A stretch of 64,000 nt of DNA, taken from the NCBI RefSeq assembly GCF_017549005.1, contig NZ_JAFYYT010000008.1, positions 1 to 64,000 of the forward strand, read 5' to 3'. Position 1 is the first letter of the stretch, and each line of letters starts with the position of its first letter. Origin of the DNA: Ruminococcus sp. GTDB taxonomy: Bacteria > Bacillota > Clostridia > Oscillospirales > Ruminococcaceae. The notes beneath the pieces were generated by a model that saw nothing but the letters and a program-made list of their open reading frames with translations, searched no databases and was not told the DNA's origin. Shown here in pieces: positions 36,271 to 44,038 of the stretch. The translations under genes and the position numbers were made by a program.

Positions 36271-36299
36271 TTGACTTTTACGCAACGGCATGGTATTAT
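36271..36299 (+). promoter_or_regulatory. Promoter of the HTH-PIN-ankyrin gene and likely of the cargo operon
   Basis: TTGACT (36271-36276) and TATTAT (36294-36299) are spaced 17 bases apart. The spacer contains the inverted GCAAC half-site. Confidence 0.78.
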
Positions 36300-36346
36300 A
36301 TGATCAAAGAACACACACCTGCAGATGTACGGAGGAGGAATCAGCT

Positions 36347-37669
36347 ATGACCAAAAAGGAAATGGAGTTTTTAGGCGGCAGAATGAAACAGCTACGTGAG
36401 AAGAACTCTGTAAAAAGTCTTGAAGCTATGAGAGAACTACTGACTGATAGCGGAAATGATGATTATCGTGTTGATAATAAATCGACGCTTTCAAGAGCAG
36501 AGAGCGGTTCCGCAGGAGAAAAGACTATTATTAAGTGGGCAAAAGCTTACTGTAGTGTTTTCGGATATTCTGAAAAACAGACTGAGCAATTCCTTAGAGG
36601 CGATAAAATAGCTGTTCCAGATACATCGGCTCTTCTTAAGAATCCTCAGTTAGTGGACGAACTCGGTGAGGAATACAATATCGTTGTAATCCCAGACACT
36701 GTAATAAGAGAACTGGACGGCATAAAAAATGCTAATGCTGGTGCTCTTGGCAAAAAAGCATGGGAAATCATCAGAGGTATAGGTTACGGTGAAAGAGTAA
36801 TCAAAATGGAGTATGATGGCGATAAATCCATTGAAAAGGACGAGCAGATAATATCGGTTGCAAAAACTGCGGCTGAAAAGTATGGATGTGAGGTACAAAT
36901 CATTACAGACGATGCCGACTATTCTGCTTTTCTAAAAGGTGATGAAACGGTTACAGCTCTACATTTAAGAGAGTACATGATTACTAAGCAAAAACTTGTC
37001 AATATGAAAGGACTTGTAGAGCTTGATAATTATTATGCCGATGATTATTCCAATTTGACAGCTCCTGATGAAGATGAGATAAATGCATTTCTTGCTGACG
37101 GTAATACTCTTATTATTTCAGCGGTAAGAAATCGTTCGCACAGTTTAGCTCAAAGGAAAGCCAAAATCAAATGGTTAACAGATCATGGCGCAGATGTTAA
37201 TAAGAGAGACTGTAAGCACAGATACTTTCCACCGCTGACTCATGCGATACAGATGAATGATTATGAAATGTTTATCTTCCTATTAAACGAATGCCATGCA
37301 GATCCAAATGTCGGCAGCAGAAATCCACACGATGCGGGAAAACTCAGACAAAAGGACATTAAGCGTGAAAAAAACGAAGGTAATATGCCTTTAATGGTCG
37401 CTGCTTGGGATGGCAAGGTCGAATTTGTTAAAGCACTTTGTGCTGATGAACGTACAAGTATCAATCAGCAAGACGCCAATGGTTTTACCGCCTTGATAAA
37501 GGCTTGCTACTGGGGATTCCTGAAATGCAGAGATATTCTGCTTGATGCAGGAGCTGATACAAAAATCGTCGACATTGACGGTTTAACAGCAGAGGATCAT
37601 TATAACGAGTTCCTTGAATGCGGACGAAAAAAGCCAACCAAGCAGAATAAGAAAGGACGTCGATTCTAA
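36347..37669 (+). CDS. HTH-PIN-ankyrin fusion protein (putative self-regulating RNase)
   Basis: The protein has 440 residues from the ATG at 36347, with GGAGGAGG about 10 bases upstream. Residues 7-75 are an XRE-type DNA-binding domain (LGGRMKQLREKN ... KSTLSRAESG). Residues 88-205 are a PIN nuclease domain: Asp 92 in VPDTSALL, Glu 122 in VIRELDG, Asp 165 in KDEQII and Asp 188/189 in IITDDADYSAF supply the acidic centre. Residues about 245-430 are ankyrin-like repeats (GADVNKRD, MPLMVAAWDGKVEFVKAL, TALIKACYWGFLKCRDILLDAGAD). PIN domains cut RNA. The order DNA-binding, RNase, sensor suggests a repressor whose nuclease is released by ligand or protein binding to the repeats. The six-copy TGTTGC array directly upstream is a likely autoregulatory site. 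The stop overlaps the next start (TAATG). Confidence 0.82.
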   Translation: MTKKEMEFLGGRMKQLREKNSVKSLEAMRELLTDSGNDDYRVDNKSTLSRAESGSAGEKTIIKWAKAYCSVFGYSEKQTEQFLRGDKIAVPDTSALLKNPQLVDELGEEYNIVVIPDTVIRELDGIKNANAGALGKKAWEIIRGIGYGERVIKMEYDGDKSIEKDEQIISVAKTAAEKYGCEVQIITDDADYSAFLKGDETVTALHLREYMITKQKLVNMKGLVELDNYYADDYSNLTAPDEDEINAFLADGNTLIISAVRNRSHSLAQRKAKIKWLTDHGADVNKRDCKHRYFPPLTHAIQMNDYEMFIFLLNECHADPNVGSRNPHDAGKLRQKDIKREKNEGNMPLMVAAWDGKVEFVKALCADERTSINQQDANGFTALIKACYWGFLKCRDILLDAGADTKIVDIDGLTAEDHYNEFLECGRKKPTKQNKKGRRF

Positions 37670-38508
37670 TGATTGACCGAGCCTGTATCAGCATCAACAA
37701 TCGCTGTAACCTGAACTGCACTTACTGCCACTTTCACACCTCTGAAAAGGCGGAATACCTTGCTGAAGCGGAAATGAATGTCTTTTCGATACTTGACAAT
37801 ATCAAGCACCACGTTGACAAGTATAATATTGAGGTGTTCAAGCTCGGCTTTGTGGGCAACGGTGAGCCGCTCCTTGACTATGAAGCATTACACGAATACA
37901 TTGAATACATCAGCGATTACCTCTCCGCTGGCAGGATTGCTGCCTATACAATAACAAATGGAACGCTCATAACCGATGAAATGCTCGATTTCTTCAAGGA
38001 ACACAAGGTCAATGTGGGCTTTTCAATTGACGGAATACCGGAGATACACAACAAGTTAAGGTGCAATACCCATTCTGAGGTCATGCACGCTATTGAGCTG
38101 TATCATTCGGTAAACGGCTGCTATCCTTCAATGAATTGTACCGTTGGCAGAGATGCGCTCAAAACGGCGGAAGATACGATATCTTTCTTTGAACCGTTCA
38201 ACAGCAGGATAACCTTTTCCCGTATGATCGGTACAGACGGTATATCCTTAGACGAGTTCCGCTGTTTCCTCGATAAAGCCAAGCAAAAGCTCAATGTTCG
38301 TACCGGAGGATACGATTGCACGATGTACGGAGGTATGTGCGGTGCAGGGATCAACAACATCTTCTATGCAAATGGAAATGTATATCTATGCGGCAATTGC
38401 GTGGATTTACCGCCAATTGCTAAAGCTGATACACCTATTGACCGTATAAAGCCCGATATTCCTGAATTTGACCGAAATACTTGTTTCAAGGAATCACAAG
38501 GTTTATAA
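37669..38508 (+). CDS. Radical SAM protein with short SPASM-like C-terminus
   Basis: The 279-residue protein has the radical SAM motif CNLNCTYC (Cys 13, 17, 20) at the very N-terminus, GNGEPLLDYEAL (SAM-binding GEP), ITNGTLITDEML and VGFSIDGIPEIHN. The last 60 residues hold Cys-rich CTMYGGMCGAG...NVYLCGNC, a reduced SPASM/twitch region likely to bind a second FeS cluster. Closest resemblance is to anaerobic sulfatase-maturase and sactisynthase types that modify peptides. Its substrate is unknown; small neighbouring proteins or a nucleotide are possible. Translation is coupled to the HTH-PIN-ankyrin gene. It is shorter than the usual 370-450 residues. Confidence 0.85.
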   Translation: MIDRACISINNRCNLNCTYCHFHTSEKAEYLAEAEMNVFSILDNIKHHVDKYNIEVFKLGFVGNGEPLLDYEALHEYIEYISDYLSAGRIAAYTITNGTLITDEMLDFFKEHKVNVGFSIDGIPEIHNKLRCNTHSEVMHAIELYHSVNGCYPSMNCTVGRDALKTAEDTISFFEPFNSRITFSRMIGTDGISLDEFRCFLDKAKQKLNVRTGGYDCTMYGGMCGAGINNIFYANGNVYLCGNCVDLPPIAKADTPIDRIKPDIPEFDRNTCFKESQGL

Positions 38509-38605
38509 ATCATGGAATCGGTTTTTATAACCATTTCGTGATATAGATTATAATGTAAACAGAAGAAAAAACAACCGTTTTCAACATAAGAAGGAGGAAT
38601 TTGAA

Positions 38606-39646
38606 ATGATGAATGAAAAGAGAGTAAACGAGATCATTTCCCAGATAAACGCTTTTTCTAAAGAAACCTACACCAAGAGCGAGTTTTTGCCAGAGTTGCT
38701 GAAACTTCAAAAAGAGCTGATTGATCTGACCTTCAACGCTGAACACGCTGAAAACGGTGATCTTCGGCTTTGGGACGTAGAAAGGCATCTTCGCAAGATG
38801 AATGATGAACGCGGTCATGTAGCCGATGATGAACTTGCAAGGTTCATTAAGGGCAGTAAGGTTGTGTGCAACAACATCAGTGCTGAGTTTTCAGGCAATG
38901 CAGGAGAACAGAAAGTGTTCAGGGCGTTGGAGAATCTCGGTTGTCAGAATGGCGTTCTTCACAATGTGGAGCTTGAATTTGACGGTAGACGTACTGAAAT
39001 CGATGCTATTGTATTCACCAACCGCGCTGTTTTCATTATTGAGATCAAGAACAGCAAGAAGAACATATTTATCGACGAATACGGCGAATTATACAGAATC
39101 GGCAACTCTATGCACCATGACTGTAATATCGTTGACAAGATGGACGAGCGTGAAGCTCTGCTCCGTAAGGCACTTGAACGGGCAGGAATGGATTACCTGA
39201 AAATCTTTAAGATAGTGACTTTCACTAATCCTCGTATTGATGTTGAGTGTAAGTATCACTACATAAAAGTATGCCCCAGCAACTATCTTCCTTCTTTCAT
39301 TGAAAGATTCACAAGCAATCAGTGGTATTCCTATGAGGACATCTGCACAATGATGGAGGCTGTAACTGAGGTCAAATGTCCCGAAGAATATCAGATGTCG
39401 ATTGATATGACTACTTTCAAGAGAGATTTTGCAATACTAATGGCAAAACTTGAGGCGGCGGAAGAAGCTGATATTGAGTCTGAAATCGTTCAGGAAGAAA
39501 TCAACGAAACTGAGAAGATTGTTGATACTAAACCTGATAATAAGAATAAGATAGTCCGTAAATATGGAGGTATGGTTGCTGCCGCAGTTGGCATAACACT
39601 TGTAAATGTCGCTTTCATCGGTATCAGCAGATTTATAAGGAAGTGA
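38606..39646 (+). CDS. NERD-domain nuclease-like protein with C-terminal membrane anchor
   Basis: The 346-residue protein starts at 38606, with AAGGAGG 8 bases upstream. Residues 1-85 are helical. Residues about 95-215 form a NERD domain: Glu 101 in GNAGEQKVFRAL, Asp 133 in RRTEIDAIVF, Glu 146 and Lys 148 in FIIEIKNSKK. This is the intact E-D-ExK pattern of the restriction-endonuclease fold. A linker rich in Glu follows, and residues about 322-342 are a membrane span (MVAAAVGITLVNVAFIGI) with a basic end. NERD proteins are thought to process nucleic acid and occur in defence and plasmid loci. Membrane attachment is shared with the two small paralogues in this island. A 97-base gap precedes it. 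Confidence 0.82.
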   Translation: MMNEKRVNEIISQINAFSKETYTKSEFLPELLKLQKELIDLTFNAEHAENGDLRLWDVERHLRKMNDERGHVADDELARFIKGSKVVCNNISAEFSGNAGEQKVFRALENLGCQNGVLHNVELEFDGRRTEIDAIVFTNRAVFIIEIKNSKKNIFIDEYGELYRIGNSMHHDCNIVDKMDEREALLRKALERAGMDYLKIFKIVTFTNPRIDVECKYHYIKVCPSNYLPSFIERFTSNQWYSYEDICTMMEAVTEVKCPEEYQMSIDMTTFKRDFAILMAKLEAAEEADIESEIVQEEINETEKIVDTKPDNKNKIVRKYGGMVAAAVGITLVNVAFIGISRFIRK

Positions 39647-39652
39647 TAGCTA

Positions 39653-41254
39653 ATGAAGTATGTACTGTACGGACTGCCGTGTGCAGGAAAAACTACTCTG
39701 TTAAGCAAGCTGACAACACCTTTTATTCACGGAAGTATAGAATTAAACCGAATGGCATCGGGAAGGTTTTCAAATCTTCCCGATGATAAAAAGGCTGAAC
39801 TCCGTGTGAAATATGCTGAATGGCTTTCAAAAAGAGAAGATAGCTTTATCTCGGACGGTCATTACTCTTTCCTTGATGATGTTGTCTTTACCGAAGCAGA
39901 CGGCAGCCTTTATGATGTGTTCATGTATTTATACTGTGATCCTGAAAGCATAGCTCAAAGGATTCAGTTATCCCCGAAAAACGAACGCTTCTCCAAATTG
40001 TCAGTGGAGCGAATCCGCAAGTGGCAGAGCTACGAAATCGAATGTCTGCGTAAAGAGTGCCACAACAGGAATAAGGACTTCTATGTTATACATGATGCCA
40101 CATCAGCAGACTTACAGGAGTTTATAAATCAAATCGAGAATGGATTCAGTTCTTACACTTTGGCTGGAAGCATCGTGGATAGGATCACCTCCATTTATTC
40201 CGTTCCGTGCGAGCTGCATATTGTTGATGGAGACAAGACTATCATCGAGAAGGATTCATTTAGGGTATCTACTGACAACTATATCACCCATGTATTTGAC
40301 GGTAATTTCTACACAGGGTATCAGTCCATGAAGTTCGCACAAGAAACAGAATTTTTGAAATACAACATGGATATCCTCGCTACGTTAAGTCTGAATGATG
40401 TAATATACAGCAAGATAGCTGATAAAAACTATATCATTCTTTCTTCAGGAGTAAAGAAATTATGGGACAGACTTTCTGAGCTTCACGGTTTAAGGAATGT
40501 TATAGCCAATACTCTCATATCAGCAGATACTAAGTATTTCGTGGTCAAGCTGCTGCAAGGTAAAGGATATGGAGTTATAGCCTATGGTGACGGCAAAAAC
40601 GATTACTATATGCTGAGGCAGGCAGATAAGGGCTATCTGTATATCGGCTCATACCTTAGTCGCTCACTAAGAGATGCTGATACGGCAGGAATAAGCCTGA
40701 TCTACGATAAATCTCCATACATACTGGCTGATAAGAACAACAGTATTACAGATGATATTGCGATTTGCAAGTCTAATTCAGCTGTAAACGGAGCTCCTCT
40801 TGCTGATGCTCATATCAGGCTCGGAAGAATGCTCGGTGAAGCGATTCGAGAGATAATTCCGCACATTGATAGTGCAGTCATCGTACTTGAACGAGGCGGT
40901 CGTTTCTTTGGTGACGGTGTATATACAGGCTTTGGCGGTACTTTCTACAGCTTCGATTCTAAAAGCGATGACTTTCCTGAGATACAACAAGGAGTTGCTG
41001 TTATTGTTGACAGCGTGATCAACACTGGAAAGTCTGTCCTTGATATGATAGACAAGCTAAAGCAAAGAAAAACTGAGATAGAGATCGTTATTGTATCCAA
41101 TGTCATTCAGGAAGATGCTATCAATCTATTACAGGGTTATAAGGTCTTTGCGATACGAACATCTGCTAATTCATTCGTTGGTAGCAGGCAATCAACGCAA
41201 AAGAACGGGAAAGGCCCAGATACGGCTGACAGGCTGTTTAATTATATCGACTGA
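39653..41254 (+). CDS. P-loop kinase / HAD phosphatase / UPRT-like phosphoribosyltransferase fusion
   Basis: A 533-residue three-domain protein. Residues 1-170 are a P-loop kinase (Walker A GLPCAGKTT 7-15, DGH at 68-70, YLYCDPESIAQRI, basic lid 108-125). Residues about 183-345 are a SerB-like HAD phosphatase: VDGDKT (Asp 192, Asp 194), ILSSG (Ser 264/265), Lys 294 or 299, and GDGKNDYYML (312-321). Residues about 375-533 are a phosphoribosyltransferase: ERGGRFFGDGV (413-423), PRPP loop IVDSVINTGKS (451-461) and GKGPDTADRLF near the end, which mirrors the uracil-binding GDAGDRLFG of UPRT. Kinase plus HAD recalls polynucleotide kinase/phosphatase. All catalytic motifs appear intact. It starts 6 bases after the NERD gene. 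The substrate is unknown: a nucleotide, base or RNA end is plausible. Confidence 0.85.
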   Translation: MKYVLYGLPCAGKTTLLSKLTTPFIHGSIELNRMASGRFSNLPDDKKAELRVKYAEWLSKREDSFISDGHYSFLDDVVFTEADGSLYDVFMYLYCDPESIAQRIQLSPKNERFSKLSVERIRKWQSYEIECLRKECHNRNKDFYVIHDATSADLQEFINQIENGFSSYTLAGSIVDRITSIYSVPCELHIVDGDKTIIEKDSFRVSTDNYITHVFDGNFYTGYQSMKFAQETEFLKYNMDILATLSLNDVIYSKIADKNYIILSSGVKKLWDRLSELHGLRNVIANTLISADTKYFVVKLLQGKGYGVIAYGDGKNDYYMLRQADKGYLYIGSYLSRSLRDADTAGISLIYDKSPYILADKNNSITDDIAICKSNSAVNGAPLADAHIRLGRMLGEAIREIIPHIDSAVIVLERGGRFFGDGVYTGFGGTFYSFDSKSDDFPEIQQGVAVIVDSVINTGKSVLDMIDKLKQRKTEIEIVIVSNVIQEDAINLLQGYKVFAIRTSANSFVGSRQSTQKNGKGPDTADRLFNYID

Positions 41255-41273
41255 CTGAAAGGAGAAATGCTCT

Positions 41274-41612
41274 ATGGCGTGGGACGCAAATGAAAAAGGT
41301 AATCCGGCTTGGCTTACAAAACAGGCAAGTGAACACGGTGGAGTTGACAACTTCATTGATGATATTCACAACGAAGGCTATCAGGAAGGTCATGAACGTG
41401 GTATGATTGTTGGCGCTGGTGTAGCAACTGTGGTTATTACTGTTGTGATAGGTGCATATGAAGGCATCAAGTATCTCGTTCAGAAGCACAAAGTTAAGAA
41501 GCAGGTTGTTATAGAACGCTCAGATTCAGCTCAAAATGCTATCAGGCAGATGTGTGAAGATACCGATGATAAGCAGTATGACGATAATGATGTTTCAGAC
41601 CTTGACGATTAA
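41274..41612 (+). CDS. Small single-span membrane protein, copy B
   Basis: The 112-residue protein starts [16 protein letters not shown] and shares [18 protein letters not shown]-type motifs and a membrane span ([23 protein letters not shown], about residues 43-65) with copy A at 35789-36103. The C-terminal tail differs and is acidic ([15 protein letters not shown]). AAAGGAG precedes the ATG and the gene follows the fusion enzyme by 19 bases. The two copies bracket the enzyme genes. Function unknown. Confidence 0.75.
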   Translation: MAWDANEKGNPAWLTKQASEHGGVDNFIDDIHNEGYQEGHERGMIVGAGVATVVITVVIGAYEGIKYLVQKHKVKKQVVIERSDSAQNAIRQMCEDTDDKQYDDNDVSDLDD

Positions 41613-41629
41613 TAAAGGAGGCTGTTTAT

Positions 41630-41848
41630 ATGACTATTTACACAACGCAGGAGTACAAGGGCTATGGTAAGCAGAACTACTACTGGTACGAATATCGACT
41701 TGAAGGCGATGAAGTGTTCAAGTACAAATGTCACAGACAAAAATTCTTTGACGGACATGAAAACACATGGGAAAGGGATGAAGATGTAGTTAATTCTTGG
41801 AAAACTGATGATCCGGATATGCCTGATTGGCTGCATCAGTATCTGTGA
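41630..41848 (+). CDS. Small Tyr/Trp-rich acidic protein, unknown
   Basis: The 72-residue protein has AAAGGAGG 9 bases before the ATG and lies 17 bases after copy B, so it is very likely translated. It is rich in Tyr, Trp, Asp and Glu ([31 protein letters not shown]) with one Cys and no membrane segment. I do not recognise a family. It could be a small regulator, an immunity-like protein, or a substrate of the radical SAM enzyme; none of these is supported directly. Confidence 0.65.
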   Translation: MTIYTTQEYKGYGKQNYYWYEYRLEGDEVFKYKCHRQKFFDGHENTWERDEDVVNSWKTDDPDMPDWLHQYL

Positions 41849-41893
41849 GTTCCTTATAAGTAACTTGTAAATTATGGACATGGAGGTATGATT

Positions 41894-42160
41894 ATGAGAC
41901 ACGTTTTCAGAGCAACAAAGCTTGGTTGGGACGAGGAACAGGAAGGTATATGGTTTGATTCAGAATACTATACCAAAGAAGAAGCTGAAGAGCAATTCAA
42001 GCCATATCAAGGAATAACTCAAAAAGGCTATCCATATACAGGGTACGAATATGATGGGCAGAAGTATCATGATTATTTCTATCTTGGCGAATATGAGGAT
42101 GATAAAATGCCCAAAAATAATGAAGAGTATATTGATAGTTTGTTTGGGAAAGGTAGATGA
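41894..42160 (+). CDS. Small acidic aromatic protein, unknown
   Basis: The 88-residue protein starts at the ATG at 41894 (MRHVFRATKLGWDEEQEG); GGAGG lies 7 bases upstream, while an ATG six bases earlier is too close to it. It is acidic and Tyr-rich (YPYTGYEYDGQKYHDYFYLGEYEDD), like its upstream neighbour, without Cys or membrane segment. It is the last gene of the cargo block. No family is recognised. Confidence 0.65.
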   Translation: MRHVFRATKLGWDEEQEGIWFDSEYYTKEEAEEQFKPYQGITQKGYPYTGYEYDGQKYHDYFYLGEYEDDKMPKNNEEYIDSLFGKGR

Positions 42161-42254
42161 AAATCAAAAAGGAAGATACAAAATGAGTAAATAAACGCTA
42201 TTATGCAGAATTTGACTAAACTGCATTACGGAACTTGTAAAAACAGTACAACGA

Positions 42255-42288
42255 AAAAGTCCCCCATTCAGCAGAATGTGGGACTTTT
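42255..42288 (+). terminator. Terminator of the island cargo block
   Basis: A stem AAAAGTCCC-CATTC/GAATG-GGGACTTTT (one bulge each side) with loop AGCA, followed by TTTTCT. It is 95 bases past the last cargo stop. Confidence 0.82.
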
Positions 42289-42385
42289 CTGATTCGCTGT
42301 AAATTGCCTTGGGTTCAAACTTCTGTGCTGCGTCCCAACTGAAAAAGGGTTCTTCCTCAAACTCCTTTCCTAAAACTTCCAGCTT

Positions 42386-42465
42386 AAATTTTTCTAAATA
42401 GGACGCCCAACGAAAACTAACGCCCTCTGTAACACTTACAGGGGGCGTCCTATTTAGAAAAATTT
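42386..42465. repeat. Palindromic foldback element with 23-bp perfect inverted repeats
   Basis: The arms at 42386-42408 and 42443-42465 (AAATTTTTCTAAATAGGACGCCC and complement) are perfect. Inside is an alternative hairpin CGCCC-CTGTAA/TTACAG-GGGCG that uses part of the right arm. The flanks (about 42340-42385 and 42466-42512) are also loosely complementary, and a further hairpin CGGGGGA/TCCCCCG lies at 42492-42526. It looks like a MITE-type or other dispersed palindromic repeat at the right edge of the island. No gene lies in 42161-42609. Confidence 0.8.
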
Positions 42466-42609
42466 GGGTTAAAAGTCTTTGGAAGGGGGTTCGGGGGAGA
42501 ACATTTCCTCAGAAAGGTTTCCCCCGATAAGTCCCATATATACTTCTTTACGAGTACCGCACATACGACCGGTCATTTTATATTATTCTGCTGCTGGAGC
42601 AGCTTTTAT

Positions 42610-43602
42610 TCAGTTCATCTTAAAATAAACGTTTCTGTACCACTCTACAGTTTCAGCCAGACCCATATCTACAGAATACTCTGCCTTCCAGCCAAGGCGC
42701 TCAAGCGCCTTTGTTGCGTCAAGCTGCTGGATAAGAATCTCGGATACCTCGCTCTGCTGTACAACAGAAGGTACATTCTCGCAGCCCATAATAGATTTGA
42801 TCTTGTTTACAACTGTTTCTATATCCGTAGCAATGCCTGTACCGAAATTGAATGCATTACCAACTACATCTTCCTTGTTGATATTATACAGCATATACAT
42901 ATAGGCATTGACGATATCGTTGATATAAAGGAAGTCTCTCTTGAACACGCCGTTTGCAGGGTGTCTTATCAGCGGAGACTCGCCGTTTTCGAGCTTCTGT
43001 ATCGTTCCCGGGATAAGTCTGTTGAAGTTATTGTCACCGGGTCCGTAGATATTTCCGAATCTTCCTACTACAACAGGAAGTCCGTAGCTGTGATAGAAGC
43101 TTCTTGCCAGCATATCCTGACAAACCTTTGAAACGTCATAAGGATTGCTGCCCTGGAGTATCATGCTCTCATTGTAAGGCAGTACGTCGCTGTCGCCGTA
43201 GACCTTATCACTGGAAGCAACAAGGACAGCCTTGACTGTATCTGTGTGAAGTCTTGCAGCGTCTAAAATGTTGTATGTTCCCACAATATTGACCTGGAAA
43301 GTCACCTTAGGCATTTTATAAGCCAGATCCTGGAGAGCAACTGCTGCAAGGTGGAATATGACCTCTATCTTCTGCTCAACGATTATCTGCTCAATGAGAG
43401 TACCGTTGCTGACGTCGCCATAGTATACATTTACCTTTTTATCAAGTCCGCAGATACTGAAATAACTGGTATTGTCGCATCTCTCGATGAGAACTGTGAC
43501 ATTTGCGCCAAGCTCAATGAGATGCTTTGTAATGTGCGCCCCTACAAATCCTGTTGCACCTGTTACGAATACACGCTTATTCTTCATATCCATTTTTTCC
43601 AT
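42610..43602 (-). CDS. NAD-dependent nucleotide-sugar epimerase/dehydratase (extended SDR)
   Basis: The 330-residue protein has Rossmann motif GATGFVGAHI, DVSNG, FHLAAVALQ, catalytic Ser in VASSDKVYGD and YDVSK (Tyr-x-x-x-Lys), and RFGNIYGPGDNNFNRLIP. SSDKVYG and the length fit CDP-glucose 4,6-dehydratase or related epimerases acting on sugar nucleotides for surface glycans or decorated metabolites. Several in-frame ATGs lie at the start (43602, 43593, 43587); AGGG before 43602 favours the first. It is divergent from a GT1 glycosyltransferase gene, a logical partner. Exact substrate not determined. Confidence 0.85.
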   Translation of the reverse strand: MEKMDMKNKRVFVTGATGFVGAHITKHLIELGANVTVLIERCDNTSYFSICGLDKKVNVYYGDVSNGTLIEQIIVEQKIEVIFHLAAVALQDLAYKMPKVTFQVNIVGTYNILDAARLHTDTVKAVLVASSDKVYGDSDVLPYNESMILQGSNPYDVSKVCQDMLARSFYHSYGLPVVVGRFGNIYGPGDNNFNRLIPGTIQKLENGESPLIRHPANGVFKRDFLYINDIVNAYMYMLYNINKEDVVGNAFNFGTGIATDIETVVNKIKSIMGCENVPSVVQQSEVSEILIQQLDATKALERLGWKAEYSVDMGLAETVEWYRNVYFKMN

Positions 43603-43713
43603 TTTTCCCTTACCTTTCCTTTTTCACCTGTTGTATACGGTGATCTCCCCTGATGCGTCGGAATTGTCTGTTTCTTAGTATTCGATATAACAGGCTATAT
43701 TAAAGCAAAAAAT

Positions 43714-43742
43714 AGTATAGCATATCCACGGTGGTTTGTCAA
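43714..43742 (-). promoter_or_regulatory. Promoter of the epimerase/dehydratase gene
   Basis: On the minus strand TTGACA (43737-43742) and TATACT (43714-43719) are spaced 17 bases apart. Confidence 0.8.
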
Positions 43743-43822
43743 GTATTAATTTATTTAAGTTCATAGCATAAGATGTCAAACTATATAGATAAAATGCCAC
43801 CGGAGCTCATAAGAAAAAGGTA

Positions 43823-43851
43823 TTGATTTTTCTGTCGGAATATGATATAAT
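43823..43851 (+). promoter_or_regulatory. Promoter of the GT1 glycosyltransferase gene
   Basis: TTGATT (43823-43828) and TATAAT (43846-43851) are spaced 17 bases apart. The leader of about 180 bases up to 44038 has no reading frame of note. Confidence 0.8.
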
Positions 43852-44038
43852 ATGAACTTGAACGGTTTTGAAGTGCCCATTACAGAAGAATACCTACAGC
43901 AAAGTCCCACTACTGCAACTCGGATAAAAAAATGATAAATATTTGGCAAAAAACCACGCAGGACACAGTAAAAACCTGTTTCGGCAGCGCCAAAGCTGAC
44001 GAAAAACAACTGAGTACAGTATTCTGGGAGGAATCAAA

